NCBI GenBank assembly: GCA_002747745.1 | Contig: PDQG01000009.1 | Span: 1 to 43,770, forward strand | Direction of reading: 5' to 3' | Origin: a bacterium DOLZORAL124_38_8 | GTDB taxonomy: Bacteria; Patescibacteriota; Gracilibacteria; UBA4473 | Length of the DNA: 43,770 nucleotides | Shown: positions 22,791-30,533 of the stretch, in pieces | Numbering within the stretch: the first letter of the stretch is position 1 | How the letters are laid out: each line of letters opens with the position of its first letter | Program-made: the position numbers and the translations under genes | The notes under the pieces: generated by a model | Databases searched by the model: none | What the model was told of the DNA's origin: nothing | What the model saw: the letters and a program-made list of their open reading frames with translations, nothing else

Positions 22791-23234
22791 TTACACCAAC
22801 GGCAAACCTTCGCCTTCACCGCCAAATCTAGTTTCAAAATATTCCATTACCATACCAATAAACATTCCGTCTAGTACACTCCAAAAAGGAGATTCCAATC
22901 CCGTCCAAGCAACAAACGATGTTTGCATAACTGGCAAAAATGAATCGTACGCCAATAACACCAATATTAGCATACAAAATCCACCAATTACCGCCCCCCG
23001 AAACCACCATGGTTGGGCAAATTTAAATAATGGATGTTTGGTAACTTGCCCCATAAATCCTGTGAGAGCCCCCATTAACATAAATAATAACAACACACCC
23101 CACACAAAATTATTCCGCACCGAAATTTCTAATCCGGCATACGCAAAAAATGCTAAAAATAACCCTGCAAATACCAGACCAATAATTTTACCAATGGCCA
23201 CTCGTTTTGTAACCGAAAATTTGCTGTTATTCAT
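22791..23234 (-). CDS. Four-helix membrane protein, unknown function
   Basis: A 147-aa protein with about four transmembrane segments (roughly residues 12-34, 43-63, 78-98 and 115-133) and an acidic, Gly-rich C-terminal tail (RFGGEGEGLPLV). It starts 13 nt after htpX and is probably cotranscribed with it, which hints at a role in membrane quality control or simply at a shared promoter. I see no motif naming a family. No terminator follows directly; transcripts reading through would enter the asnB leader and be subject to its attenuators. Stop is TAA. Confidence 0.72.
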   Translation of the reverse strand: MNNSKFSVTKRVAIGKIIGLVFAGLFLAFFAYAGLEISVRNNFVWGVLLLFMLMGALTGFMGQVTKHPLFKFAQPWWFRGAVIGGFCMLILVLLAYDSFLPVMQTSFVAWTGLESPFWSVLDGMFIGMVMEYFETRFGGEGEGLPLV

Positions 23235-23247
23235 TATGTAAGAGTGT

Positions 23248-24093
23248 TTAATTCAATTTTTTCAACGCTTCAATTCGTTTTTCCAATGACGGATGCGTGG
23301 CCATCCAAGAACCACCAAGACCAAAAAATGCTTGAACGGCCATTTTTTTATCATCCATTAACGGTCCATGTTTTGGATTAAGCGTTTGTAATTTTTGCAA
23401 CGCCCGAATCATTTTGGTGCGACCTAAGAATTTAGCTGACCCAGCATCGGCTCTAAACTCTCGGTACCGAGAGAATGGAAAAACCACCAAAATATTAGCC
23501 ACCACCCCAAACACAATTTGGAGCACGTAATACAAAAGAAAACTCCGTCCATCTTCGTCTCTCGAAAAAATATTCGCCGCAAACAATACAAACGCATTAA
23601 CCACTCCCTGCACTAACGCCATCGTAACCATATCACCGTTTACTACGTGCGCCATTTCGTGTCCAATAACAGCTTCAATTTCATCATCTTCCATCAAGTC
23701 AATTAACCCCGTAGATACCGCTACCAATGAAGCATTTTTACTGGCTCCAGTGGCAAAAGCATTTGGCGTTGCTGAACGATAAATTCCCACTTCTGGCATG
23801 GTAATCCCCTCTTGTTGAGCGATTCGTTGCACGGTTGAATACACCAATCGTTCCGATGCCGTAACAGGCGTTTGAATAGGCGTAATACCAAATGATTTTT
23901 TAGCCAACCATTTTGACATAAATAAGGAAATAAGACTGCCCACACTTCCCCAAAGAAGACAAAAAATGGCTAATCCAAACAAATTCGAAGTGTCGCCCGT
24001 AAGACCAAACAGAGCGGCAATCATCGAAACTACCAACACCACGACAATATTTACCAACCCAAACAAAAACATTCGTTTTATAAATGACCACAT
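23248..24093 (-). CDS. htpX: HtpX-type membrane zinc metalloprotease
   Basis: Integral membrane protease (M48B) that degrades misfolded membrane proteins. The 281-aa protein has two N-terminal helices (about 8-30 and 38-60), the zinc site HEMAH (145-149) in AVIGHEMAHVVNGDMVT, two further helices (about 160-178 and 188-208), the third-ligand region YREFRADAGSAKFLG with the Glu of EFRAD, and the terminal THPSLEKRIEAL motif. Length matches the family (280-295). It is preceded by a terminator belonging to the rRNA methyltransferase gene and followed after 13 nt by a small membrane gene. Stop is TAA. Confidence 0.95.
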   Translation of the reverse strand: MWSFIKRMFLFGLVNIVVVLVVSMIAALFGLTGDTSNLFGLAIFCLLWGSVGSLISLFMSKWLAKKSFGITPIQTPVTASERLVYSTVQRIAQQEGITMPEVGIYRSATPNAFATGASKNASLVAVSTGLIDLMEDDEIEAVIGHEMAHVVNGDMVTMALVQGVVNAFVLFAANIFSRDEDGRSFLLYYVLQIVFGVVANILVVFPFSRYREFRADAGSAKFLGRTKMIRALQKLQTLNPKHGPLMDDKKMAVQAFFGLGGSWMATHPSLEKRIEALKKLN

Positions 24094-24104
24094 ATTTTTT
24101 TATA

Positions 24105-24146
24105 ATTAAAAATTCGTGTTTAACCTACCTAATTTAAACACGAATT
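24105..24146 (-). terminator. Intrinsic terminator after the RumA-type gene
   Basis: AATTCGTGTTTA / TAAACACGAATT, a perfect 12-bp stem with a 12-nt loop, followed on the minus strand by TTTAATTAT. The T-tract is short, so strength is uncertain. Confidence 0.65.
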
Positions 24147-24171
24147 CAAAAGTTTTCTATCTCAATTAAAC

Positions 24172-25575
24172 TTATATCTTCACAAATTTCCCCACACATT
24201 CAACGTGTGCCGTGTGCGGAAACTGATCGACGAGAGAGAATTTTTCTAATTTGTACCCTGATTCTAAAATAACTTTTGTGTCTCGAGCCATCGTGGCTGG
24301 ATTACAAGACACATACACAAAGTTTGGCGCGCCAAAGGCTAATACTTTTTGTAGGGCTTTGGGCACAATTCCTGCTCGTGGCGGATCAATAATAATCGTT
24401 TCGTAGCCACTTTCTTTGTGTGAATTCAAGAAATTTTTCACATCAGCACACACAAATTTTACATTTTCAATCTTATTCCGTTCCACGTTTTTTCGAGCAT
24501 CTTTTACGGCTGATGGCACAATTTCGACTCCCGTTACCGAAACTTTTTCTAGTTTTCGAGCCAGAATTTGCCCAATAGTTCCCGTACCACAAAACAAATC
24601 TAAAATTTTGGACTCCGCTTTTGAATCAACATACGAAGCGACTTTAGAATACAATTTTTCAGCTGATTTAGGATTGGTTTGAAAAAACGAATCAATCGAC
24701 ATTTCAAACAATAAACCATTAATTTCTTCCATTACGGTTGGATGCCCATACACCAAAGTTCGTACACCCACTTGGTTCGTTCGATCAGACACGCCATTAT
24801 GTTTTGTCCACAAAACGCCTGCCACTCGTTCGCCTAAGTTGTCGACTAATAAGTTGGTAAACGAATCAATATCAAATGCTTCATCGGTGGTCACTAAGTT
24901 TACCAAAAACGAGTCACTCAAAAAACTTTTTCGCACCACTAAATGACGGAAAAAACCCGTATTCGTTCGCTGATTATACACTTCTTTTCCAGTGACTTGG
25001 CAAAATTCTTTAATTTTAGGAAGTACCAGTTCAAAATCTTCATCAAACATGCCCGATGGTTTTTCTAAATTTTCCACCAACCAATATTGTCCTCGTTTTT
25101 TACTTCCTAATCCAAACCCCGATTGCGTCCAAACCTTTTTTTCATCGGTATTTAACGTAAACGATTCGTCCGTTGGTCCAAACGAATATTCCATTTTATT
25201 CCGATAAAACCATTCATTCGGCGACGATACATACTCGTCAAATACGGCTGATAAATCTGTGTCAGCCATTTTAGAAAACAACTCGAACACTTGATTTTGC
25301 TTATATTTTTGTTGGGTTTCAATAGGTAAATTGGCCCACGGTGCCCCCGGAATTGGTTGAAATTCAGTCGTTCGTTCTTCTGTTGATCGTTCTAAAACTT
25401 TTAATAATTTGGCTTGAGCGTGGTTTCGTTTTTTTAACGAAATTTTTGCTTCTACCGTTTGCCCAGGCAAGGCTCCGTCTACAAAAACTACCAATCCTTC
25501 TTCGGTGCGGGCAATCCCCTTTCCGCCAAAGGCTAAATCGGTAATACTGATATTAATAATGTCTCCTTTTTTCAT
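24172..25575 (-). CDS. rlmD: RumA/RlmD-type rRNA (uracil-5-)-methyltransferase
   Basis: SAM-dependent enzyme that methylates C5 of a uridine, usually in 23S rRNA. The 467-aa protein has an N-terminal TRAM domain (1-58, GDIINISITDLAFGGKGIAR ... FVDGALPGQTVEAKI), a central domain, SFFQTNP, the SAM motif ILDLFCGTGTIGQIL, DPPRAG and the catalytic-Cys motif YVSCNPATMARD. The [4Fe-4S] cysteines normal for RumA are absent: the expected Cys-rich segment reads PIPGAPWANLPIETQQKYKQ. The target site cannot be assigned, so the symbol is tentative (rlmCD is an alternative). I start at the ATG at 25575; upstream in-frame codons lack similarity. Stop is TAA. Confidence 0.85.
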   Translation of the reverse strand: MKKGDIINISITDLAFGGKGIARTEEGLVVFVDGALPGQTVEAKISLKKRNHAQAKLLKVLERSTEERTTEFQPIPGAPWANLPIETQQKYKQNQVFELFSKMADTDLSAVFDEYVSSPNEWFYRNKMEYSFGPTDESFTLNTDEKKVWTQSGFGLGSKKRGQYWLVENLEKPSGMFDEDFELVLPKIKEFCQVTGKEVYNQRTNTGFFRHLVVRKSFLSDSFLVNLVTTDEAFDIDSFTNLLVDNLGERVAGVLWTKHNGVSDRTNQVGVRTLVYGHPTVMEEINGLLFEMSIDSFFQTNPKSAEKLYSKVASYVDSKAESKILDLFCGTGTIGQILARKLEKVSVTGVEIVPSAVKDARKNVERNKIENVKFVCADVKNFLNSHKESGYETIIIDPPRAGIVPKALQKVLAFGAPNFVYVSCNPATMARDTKVILESGYKLEKFSLVDQFPHTAHVECVGKFVKI

Positions 25576-25666
25576 CAAAGATGAGTGTACGGAGTTTGTA
25601 ATTGAGTGCAAATTTATAAAGACCAGCGATTGACTTTTACATAAAAATACACGAAACTTTAAACCA

Positions 25667-25906
25667 ATGACAGAAATAATACAAACGATATGGGAAACAA
25701 TAAGTGGCATTTTTTTCCTACTATTTTTTGGACCAAGTATTTTACTAAATCAAACAAGATGTAAACTATTCCCCTATGATGGCTGCCCTTACGACGACGG
25801 AATAGATTTGTTAGTATCTGTATCTATTCTTTATGGAATTCCCTTAATTATTGGACTCTATAAGTTAACAAAATTTTTGTACCGCAAATTAACAAAAAAG
25901 AAATAA
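25667..25906 (+). CDS. Small two-helix membrane protein with Cys pair (copy A)
   Basis: A 79-aa protein: helix 1 about 8-27 (IWETISGIFFLLFFGPSILL), a loop with RCKLFPYDGCPYDDG (two Cys, 7 residues apart), helix 2 about 46-63 and a basic tail KLTKKK. The next gene has the same plan and is probably a paralogue. The Cys pair would face the outside if the basic tail is cytoplasmic, and could form a disulfide. I do not recognise a family. It is divergent from the RumA-type gene. Stop is TAA. Confidence 0.7.
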   Translation: MTEIIQTIWETISGIFFLLFFGPSILLNQTRCKLFPYDGCPYDDGIDLLVSVSILYGIPLIIGLYKLTKFLYRKLTKKK

Positions 25907-25927
25907 AACTTTAAAGCTATTTATACA

Positions 25928-26161
25928 ATGCTTAAAACACTAACCAACTTAATAGCCGAAGGTGAATATTTAGATGCCTTGGGATTTATATTCTTTATTC
26001 CAGGCGCTATTTTGCATGAATTTTTATGCGACCTAAAAATAGAAGCCGTTATTTGCAACGATGAACTTGATAGCAAAATATTTGCCGTAACTGGACCAGT
26101 ATTTTATGGTTCCATTTTGTTATTATTTTTCTACTGGAAATTTGGGAAGAGAAAAAACTAA
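25928..26161 (+). CDS. Small two-helix membrane protein with Cys pair (copy B)
   Basis: A 77-aa protein: helix 1 about 16-33 (LGFIFFIPGAILHEFL), a loop with LCDLKIEAVICNDE (two Cys, 8 residues apart), helix 2 about 54-70 with GPVFYGSILLL, and a basic tail KFGKRKN. Shared order with the preceding gene (helix, Cys-x7/8-Cys, YG in helix 2, Lys-rich end) supports an old tandem duplication. It starts 21 nt after copy A, so the two are probably one transcript. Function unknown. Stop is TAA. Confidence 0.7.
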   Translation: MLKTLTNLIAEGEYLDALGFIFFIPGAILHEFLCDLKIEAVICNDELDSKIFAVTGPVFYGSILLLFFYWKFGKRKN

Positions 26162-26213
26162 TTTTCTTAAGTATTTATAACCTCCCAGACTCGATTTGAA
26201 ATCTTCAAATCCT

Positions 26214-26243
26214 AAAAAAAATCCGCCCAATGGCGGATTTTTC
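26214..26243. terminator. Bidirectional terminator, copy-B gene / tsf
   Basis: AAAAATCCGCC-CAAT-GGCGGATTTTT, an 11-bp stem with T-tracts on both strands between convergent genes. It is a member of the recurrent TCCGCC/GGCGGA terminator family. Confidence 0.88.
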
Positions 26244-26268
26244 TATAATTTGTGTATTTGACTAAAAA

Positions 26269-27030
26269 CTAGATAGACATTCTGATGAAGTCTACCAATT
26301 CAGCGTCTCCTAGGTATTCTCCTACGGTTTGATCTCCATTTTTTACAAATGGTTGAGTTGTCATCGCTCGTTCGGCACAGAATTTTTTAATTTTTCCATC
26401 AATAATTTTATCCAAAATATTTTCTGGTTTTCCTTCCGCTAACAATTGTTCTCGTGCCGCCGCTCGTTCTGATGCAATCAATTCAGCGTCAATATCTTCT
26501 GGGTTAGCCACCAAAGGATCCATCGCAGTTGCATGCATGGCTACGTCTCGAGCTTGGTCTTCAGTTCCTCCGTTAAGAGCCACAACCGTCGCTACTTTTT
26601 TATTTGTATGAACATATCCAGCCACTGTGTTTCCGCCTTCAATAATCATGGCTTTTCCTAACACAAGATTTTCTCCGATTTTTTGGATTTTATCGGCTTT
26701 GATTGATTCGAAGTATTCAGTCATAGCTTCAATTCCTTCCGCATCAGCTTTTTGAGCCAATTCATCAAGCAAAGCTACAAATTCTTCGTTTCGGGCTACA
26801 AAATCTGTTTCACAAAGTACCGAAATAATCGCTCGTCCAGAAATAGCAATTCCTCCTTCTCCAGTTGATCGGTCTCCTTTTGAAGCGGCTTTGGCTTGTC
26901 CTCGTTTTTTCAAAACTTCAATAGCGGCTTCCATGTCTCCGTTGGCTTCTACCAACGCTTTTTTACAGGCCATCATGGCTACACCTGTTTTTTCTCGCAA
27001 TTCTTTTACTTGTGCGGCTGTTACAGTCAT
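26269..27030 (-). CDS. tsf: Elongation factor Ts
   Basis: Exchanges GDP for GTP on EF-Tu. The 253-aa protein has the N-terminal UBA-like domain VKELREKTGVAMMACKKALVEANGDMEAAIEVLKKRGQAKAASK, the EF-Tu contact region SVLCETDFVARNEEFVALLDELA, then GYVHTNKKVATVVALNGG, VAMHATAMDPL and a C-terminal KIKKFCAERAMTTQPFVKNGDQTVGEYL. Length is between the short (200) and long (290) forms. Usually it follows rpsB directly; here a pilin-like gene and a membrane gene stand between, on the same strand, with terminators after each. Stop is TAG. Confidence 0.96.
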   Translation of the reverse strand: MTVTAAQVKELREKTGVAMMACKKALVEANGDMEAAIEVLKKRGQAKAASKGDRSTGEGGIAISGRAIISVLCETDFVARNEEFVALLDELAQKADAEGIEAMTEYFESIKADKIQKIGENLVLGKAMIIEGGNTVAGYVHTNKKVATVVALNGGTEDQARDVAMHATAMDPLVANPEDIDAELIASERAAAREQLLAEGKPENILDKIIDGKIKKFCAERAMTTQPFVKNGDQTVGEYLGDAELVDFIRMSI

Positions 27031-27087
27031 TTTTATGTATTGATTAAGGTATAAAAATCAAAGGTATTGTAAAAACCATTCACAAAA

Positions 27088-27116
27088 AAGCAAAAAAAAA
27101 CACGCTAAAAGCGTGT
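27088..27116 (-). terminator. Intrinsic terminator after pilin gene
   Basis: ACACGCT-AAA-AGCGTGT stem; on the minus strand followed by TTTTTTTT. Lies 20 nt after the pilin stop. Confidence 0.85.
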
Positions 27117-27135
27117 CTAAGCAGAAATATATTGC

Positions 27136-27850
27136 TTATTTTTCTATTTGATAGATAGCCAAATAGGCAATTTCGACATCACCCCCATTAGCGGGGGCAA
27201 ATGTTGGATGATTCTGATACCCTCGTTCTATACAATCATCTTTAGGAAATTTAGATTTATTACAGCTCACATCAATTTCATAACTCTGAAAAGTATCTGA
27301 TAAAGCTTTATCAAAAACAGCATCGTACCCCATTCCTAATTGAAACCTACCGGGAGATTTTATTCTTCGTGCTACCAAGAAAGCTCTATACCGAGGAGAA
27401 ACAAATTTAAGTCCAACAAAATTACTTGGGAAATACCAATTTACCCAAGAATAACCAATAGTACTCGGCACTTGTCGTACCCATAAAACTTGTTTTCCAT
27501 AGGACTCTCGAACAGAAAAATTTCCATTATTATGATGCCCCCACCCAATAATTTTTCCATTCGAGCCTACTTGTGAAAAATCATTGTTTATACTCTGATT
27601 TATTATTTTTTTTCCGGTAGCCGCATAATCTGCCAAAAATTTCCGTTCGGCTTGTTTTACTTCCGCTATAGCTTTAGCATAATGAGCCTTACCGATATAA
27701 CTTTTAAATTGGGCGATTCCCATTCCAGCCAGAATCCCGATGATAACAATGACGACCAATAACTCAATAATGGTAAAGCCACGTCTAATTAATAATGTTC
27801 TGTTCTGTTCTGTTCTGTTCTGTTCTGTTCTGTTCTGTTCTGCCCATCAT
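27136..27850 (-). CDS. Type IV pilin/pseudopilin, phase-variable, currently out of frame
   Basis: The body of the gene (up to 27795) encodes a type IV prepilin: RRGFTIIELLVVIVIIGILAG is the class III signal, with the cleavage site after Arg-Arg-Gly, Phe+1 and Glu+5. The mature protein is about 210 aa, with a long N-terminal helix and a C-terminal Cys pair (SCNKSKFPKDDC) typical of a pilin D-loop. The only upstream ATG (27850, ATGATGGGC) is separated from this by nine GAACA units (27840-27796). With nine units the ATG frame ends at a TAG (27788-27786), while the pilin frame meets TGA just before the repeat. Ten units would join them (MMGRTEQN ... LLIRRGF). Thus the gene is OFF in this sequence, or starts from a rare codon. 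Confidence 0.75.
27796..27842 (-). repeat. Pentanucleotide tandem repeat (GAACA)9 at pilin 5' end
   Basis: Nine perfect 5-bp units (TGTTC on the plus strand) plus two extra bases lie between the ATG and the prepilin signal. Five is not a multiple of three, so gain or loss of one unit by slippage changes the reading frame. Perfect, long pentanucleotide arrays in coding starts are a hallmark of phase-variable genes, for instance CTCTT in Neisseria opa. Confidence 0.95.
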
Positions 27851-27920
27851 CTGTATTTTACTTGAAAAAACAGCAAAACAAAGATTTTTAATTTGATTTA
27901 TTCACAAAATATGGAATTTA

Positions 27921-27942
27921 AAAAACACGCCTTTGGCGTGTT
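27921..27942 (-). terminator. Intrinsic terminator after 152-aa membrane gene
   Basis: AACACGCC-TTT-GGCGTGTT stem; on the minus strand followed by TTTAAATTCC. Lies 35 nt after the stop. Confidence 0.75.
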
Positions 27943-27976
27943 CTAAGTACCATAAATGAAAACTTTAGAGAAGTCC

Positions 27977-28435
27977 TTATAATTTAATTTTATTCGCTAC
28001 TTCTGATACCATTGGCATTTTGGCTGGCGCCCCCGTAAAGGCTGTAAACGCTCCAAACCCAGCCACTCCTAGGTACAATAATACCCAGAGTTTAAACATT
28101 CCTAAAAATGGCAAAATCAAGAACATACCACCAAACAACGCCGCAATAACAATTCCTTGTTTGGCGTGTTCTTTACAAAACGCTGAGTCTTTTTTGAGTA
28201 CCAACGGCACCAAAACCGTAAACGGCAAATACCCCAAAGCAGCCAGTCCTTTTTCTTCTCCAGACACCATATCTTTTTTTAGAGTTTCGGTCGTTTGCAA
28301 AAAATCTTCCGCTGGCTGATTTTCAGCTCCAGTTGGTTGAGATGAAGCTTTTGTTTCCGCCGCTTCTGGCGCACCCACAGCTTCAGGAGCAGAAGGATTT
28401 GTTGTTTCTGTAACCGATGTGTTTTCATTTGTCAT
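27977..28435 (-). CDS. Membrane protein with long acidic N-terminus (DUF4870-like)
   Basis: The 152-aa protein has a low-complexity N-terminal 55 residues rich in Pro, Ala, Glu and Thr, then VSGEEKGLAALGYLPFTVLVPLVLKKDSAFCKEHAKQGIVIAALF and two or three hydrophobic segments to about residue 135. The pattern of an early helix, a loop with F-C-x-H-A-K-Q-G and following helices resembles DUF4870/Tic20-like small membrane proteins, whose role is unknown. It lies between rpsB and the pilin gene on the same strand. Stop is TAA. Confidence 0.6.
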   Translation of the reverse strand: MTNENTSVTETTNPSAPEAVGAPEAAETKASSQPTGAENQPAEDFLQTTETLKKDMVSGEEKGLAALGYLPFTVLVPLVLKKDSAFCKEHAKQGIVIAALFGGMFLILPFLGMFKLWVLLYLGVAGFGAFTAFTGAPAKMPMVSEVANKIKL

Positions 28436-28484
28436 CGTTTCATTATATCACAGTTTTTTATTTTTATCAAACGAATTTCAATGG

Positions 28485-28516
28485 ACAAAAAAATCCGCCG
28501 ATGGCGGACTTTTTTA
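28485..28516 (-). terminator. Intrinsic terminator after rpsB
   Basis: On the minus strand GTCCGCC-ATC-GGCGGAT followed by seven T; another copy of the recurrent TCCGCC/GGCGGA hairpin. Confidence 0.85.
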
Positions 28517-28537
28517 CTAATATGTTTATTCTACCAA

Positions 28538-29200
28538 CTATTTTTTCAAAGCTGATACCATTTCATTTACGATATATTCAATTGATTCTACCGCATCATC
28601 ATTGGCAGGAATCACATAATCAATTCCGTCTGGATTTGCATTTGAATCAGCCACAGCCACAATTCCTACACCCGCTTTTTTCGCTTCTTCTACCGCCAAT
28701 CGGTCTACTACCGCATCCAAAACCACAATTACTTCTGGTCGTTTTCGCATTTCTGCTACGCCTTCGTATACTTTGGCTAATTTATTCAAATCTTTTTTGT
28801 ATTCAGAAATTTCTTTCTTGGTGTATTTATTGATTTCTCCTGTTTCGAATTGAGACTTCAAGTTTAGGTAATAATCAATTCGTTTTCGAATTTCAGTAAA
28901 GTTCGTCAACAATCCTGGTTGCCATTTTTGACACATGGCAAAATGGTTCGTTCCTTCTAGTGCTTTTTTGAGCACGAAAGATGATTGTGGTTTGGTTCCT
29001 ACGAACAATACTTTCGCATTTTTTAATTTTGTAGCCGCCAAAAACTGTTTTGTTTTTTCTAAAGCCGCTTCGGTTTGTTCTAAATCAAAAACATGAACCC
29101 CGTTCACTTTTCCGTGAATGTACGGTTTCATTTTTGGATTCCAATTACTGGTTTTGTGCCCAATGTGAGCGTTGTTTGCAAACAAATCTTTTGTAGTCAT
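28538..29200 (-). CDS. rpsB: 30S ribosomal protein S2
   Basis: S2 binds at the back of the 30S head-body junction and is needed for S1 binding. The 220-aa protein has AHIGHKTSNWNPKMKPYIHGKVNGVHVFDLEQT (about 11-43), VLFVGTKPQSS, the conserved WQPGLLTNF and RPEVIVVLDAVVDRLAVEEAKKAGVGIVAVADSNANPDGIDYVIPANDDA. It is somewhat shorter than the usual 230-260 aa. No Shine-Dalgarno precedes the ATG, consistent with the rest of the window. tsf is 1.5 kb downstream instead of adjacent. Stop is TAG. Confidence 0.97.
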   Translation of the reverse strand: MTTKDLFANNAHIGHKTSNWNPKMKPYIHGKVNGVHVFDLEQTEAALEKTKQFLAATKLKNAKVLFVGTKPQSSFVLKKALEGTNHFAMCQKWQPGLLTNFTEIRKRIDYYLNLKSQFETGEINKYTKKEISEYKKDLNKLAKVYEGVAEMRKRPEVIVVLDAVVDRLAVEEAKKAGVGIVAVADSNANPDGIDYVIPANDDAVESIEYIVNEMVSALKK

Positions 29201-29280
29201 AAATCTTAAGTTAGAAATATATTTGTTTGTATTTAAAGAAATACGCAGTCAGGTTAGAGATGTTTTTATTTTTTGCAAAT

Positions 29281-30525
29281 TTATTTCTTAAAACAAATTT
29301 CTCGCCCTCGGAACAAGTCGTTGGTAATTTTTTCCCCATCAAACACTTCTGTTCCAGCAATAAAAGTTTTTTCAATTTTCCCATTCACTTTCCAGTTTTC
29401 AAACGGCGTCCAAGTACATTTCGACAAAAATCGGTCGGCTTTAATTTCTCCCGCCCATTGAGCATCAATTAACACAAAATCAGCGTCATATCCCTTGGTA
29501 ATATTCCCTTTTTTGTCAGCAATATTAAACACTTCTACAATGTTAGTACTGGTCATTTTTACAAATTTGTTCAGAGACCATCCTCGTTTTACAAACTCGG
29601 TAAAAATAAGTTGAAACAAAGTTTCCACCCCTGGAATTCCGTAAATTGGATTAGTGTCAATGTCCGATTCCAACTTTTCTTCTTTGGTGTGGGGCGCGTG
29701 ATCGGTTGCAAAACAATCAATGGTTCCGTCTTCAACCCCAACCCACAACGCATCTACATCCGATTGCTCAGCCAATGGTGGTTTCATACAACAAAAGGCT
29801 CCGTATTTTAGACGCTCTTTTCCCGTCATAAATAAGTGATGCGGACACACTTCTACCGAAATACGGTTGGTAACCGTTGGATCAGCCTTTACTTGTCTGA
29901 TTAGTTCAATTTCTGAAGCCAACGAAGCATGACACAAGTGCAATTCACAAGGTGTTCCAAGTTCTCGCCAAATTTCTACCGCTCGAAAAAAAGTTTCGCC
30001 TTCAGCGTGCAGAGAGATTTTTTTTCCTAATGAGAAGATTTTTCGCCATTGCTCTTCATCATCCATTTTTAGGTTTCCAGTGGTAACATTCAAATACATT
30101 TTTGTACCTGGAACATTTTCAGCTTGCCGAATTTCATCTAAATTATCTGGTCCAGCCCCAAAATATAAACCATAGTTTACCAACGCTTTACTTTCGGCAA
30201 TCGCTCGTTTTTCGGCTAATTTTTCTCGCGTAAAAGTTGGTGGATTCGTATTCGGCATATCAAAGATAGTTCCCACTCCACCAGCGGCCGCAGCAGCGGT
30301 TCCAGTATGAAAATCTTCTTTATACGTAAACCCCGGATCTCGAAAATGTACATGCGGATCCATTAACGCTGGAATCAATATTTTATTCGTTCCGTCTATA
30401 ATTTTTAGTTCCGATTCATCCGCCGAGTAATCCCCTACTGACAAAATTTTCTCATCAAACAAAACATCTGTTGTTTGCGTTTCGGTTGGATTTATTACGG
30501 TTACGTTTTTAATTAAAGTTTTCAT
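29281..30525 (-). CDS. pyrC: Dihydroorotase (class I)
   Basis: Cyclises N-carbamoyl-aspartate to dihydroorotate, the third step of pyrimidine synthesis. The 414-aa product is a metal-dependent amidohydrolase: DPHVHFRDPG (metal His 58 and 60), the lysine of GTKMYLNVTTGN (142, likely carbamylated), His173 in SLHAEGE, His199 in HLCHAS and Asp275 in CFATDHAPHT; GIPGVETL and the C-terminal GYDADFVLID complete the fold. Its start is 8 nt after the GNAT gene, so they share a transcript, probably with pyrB upstream. Stop is TAA. Confidence 0.95.
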   Translation of the reverse strand: MKTLIKNVTVINPTETQTTDVLFDEKILSVGDYSADESELKIIDGTNKILIPALMDPHVHFRDPGFTYKEDFHTGTAAAAAGGVGTIFDMPNTNPPTFTREKLAEKRAIAESKALVNYGLYFGAGPDNLDEIRQAENVPGTKMYLNVTTGNLKMDDEEQWRKIFSLGKKISLHAEGETFFRAVEIWRELGTPCELHLCHASLASEIELIRQVKADPTVTNRISVEVCPHHLFMTGKERLKYGAFCCMKPPLAEQSDVDALWVGVEDGTIDCFATDHAPHTKEEKLESDIDTNPIYGIPGVETLFQLIFTEFVKRGWSLNKFVKMTSTNIVEVFNIADKKGNITKGYDADFVLIDAQWAGEIKADRFLSKCTWTPFENWKVNGKIEKTFIAGTEVFDGEKITNDLFRGREICFKK

Positions 30526-30533
30526 AGTTTTTA

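Noticed and set aside
27750..27759. TTG start for the pilin gene within the helix (codon before VVIV)
   Set aside because: It would remove the prepilin cleavage site GFTIIEL, which is clearly encoded upstream.
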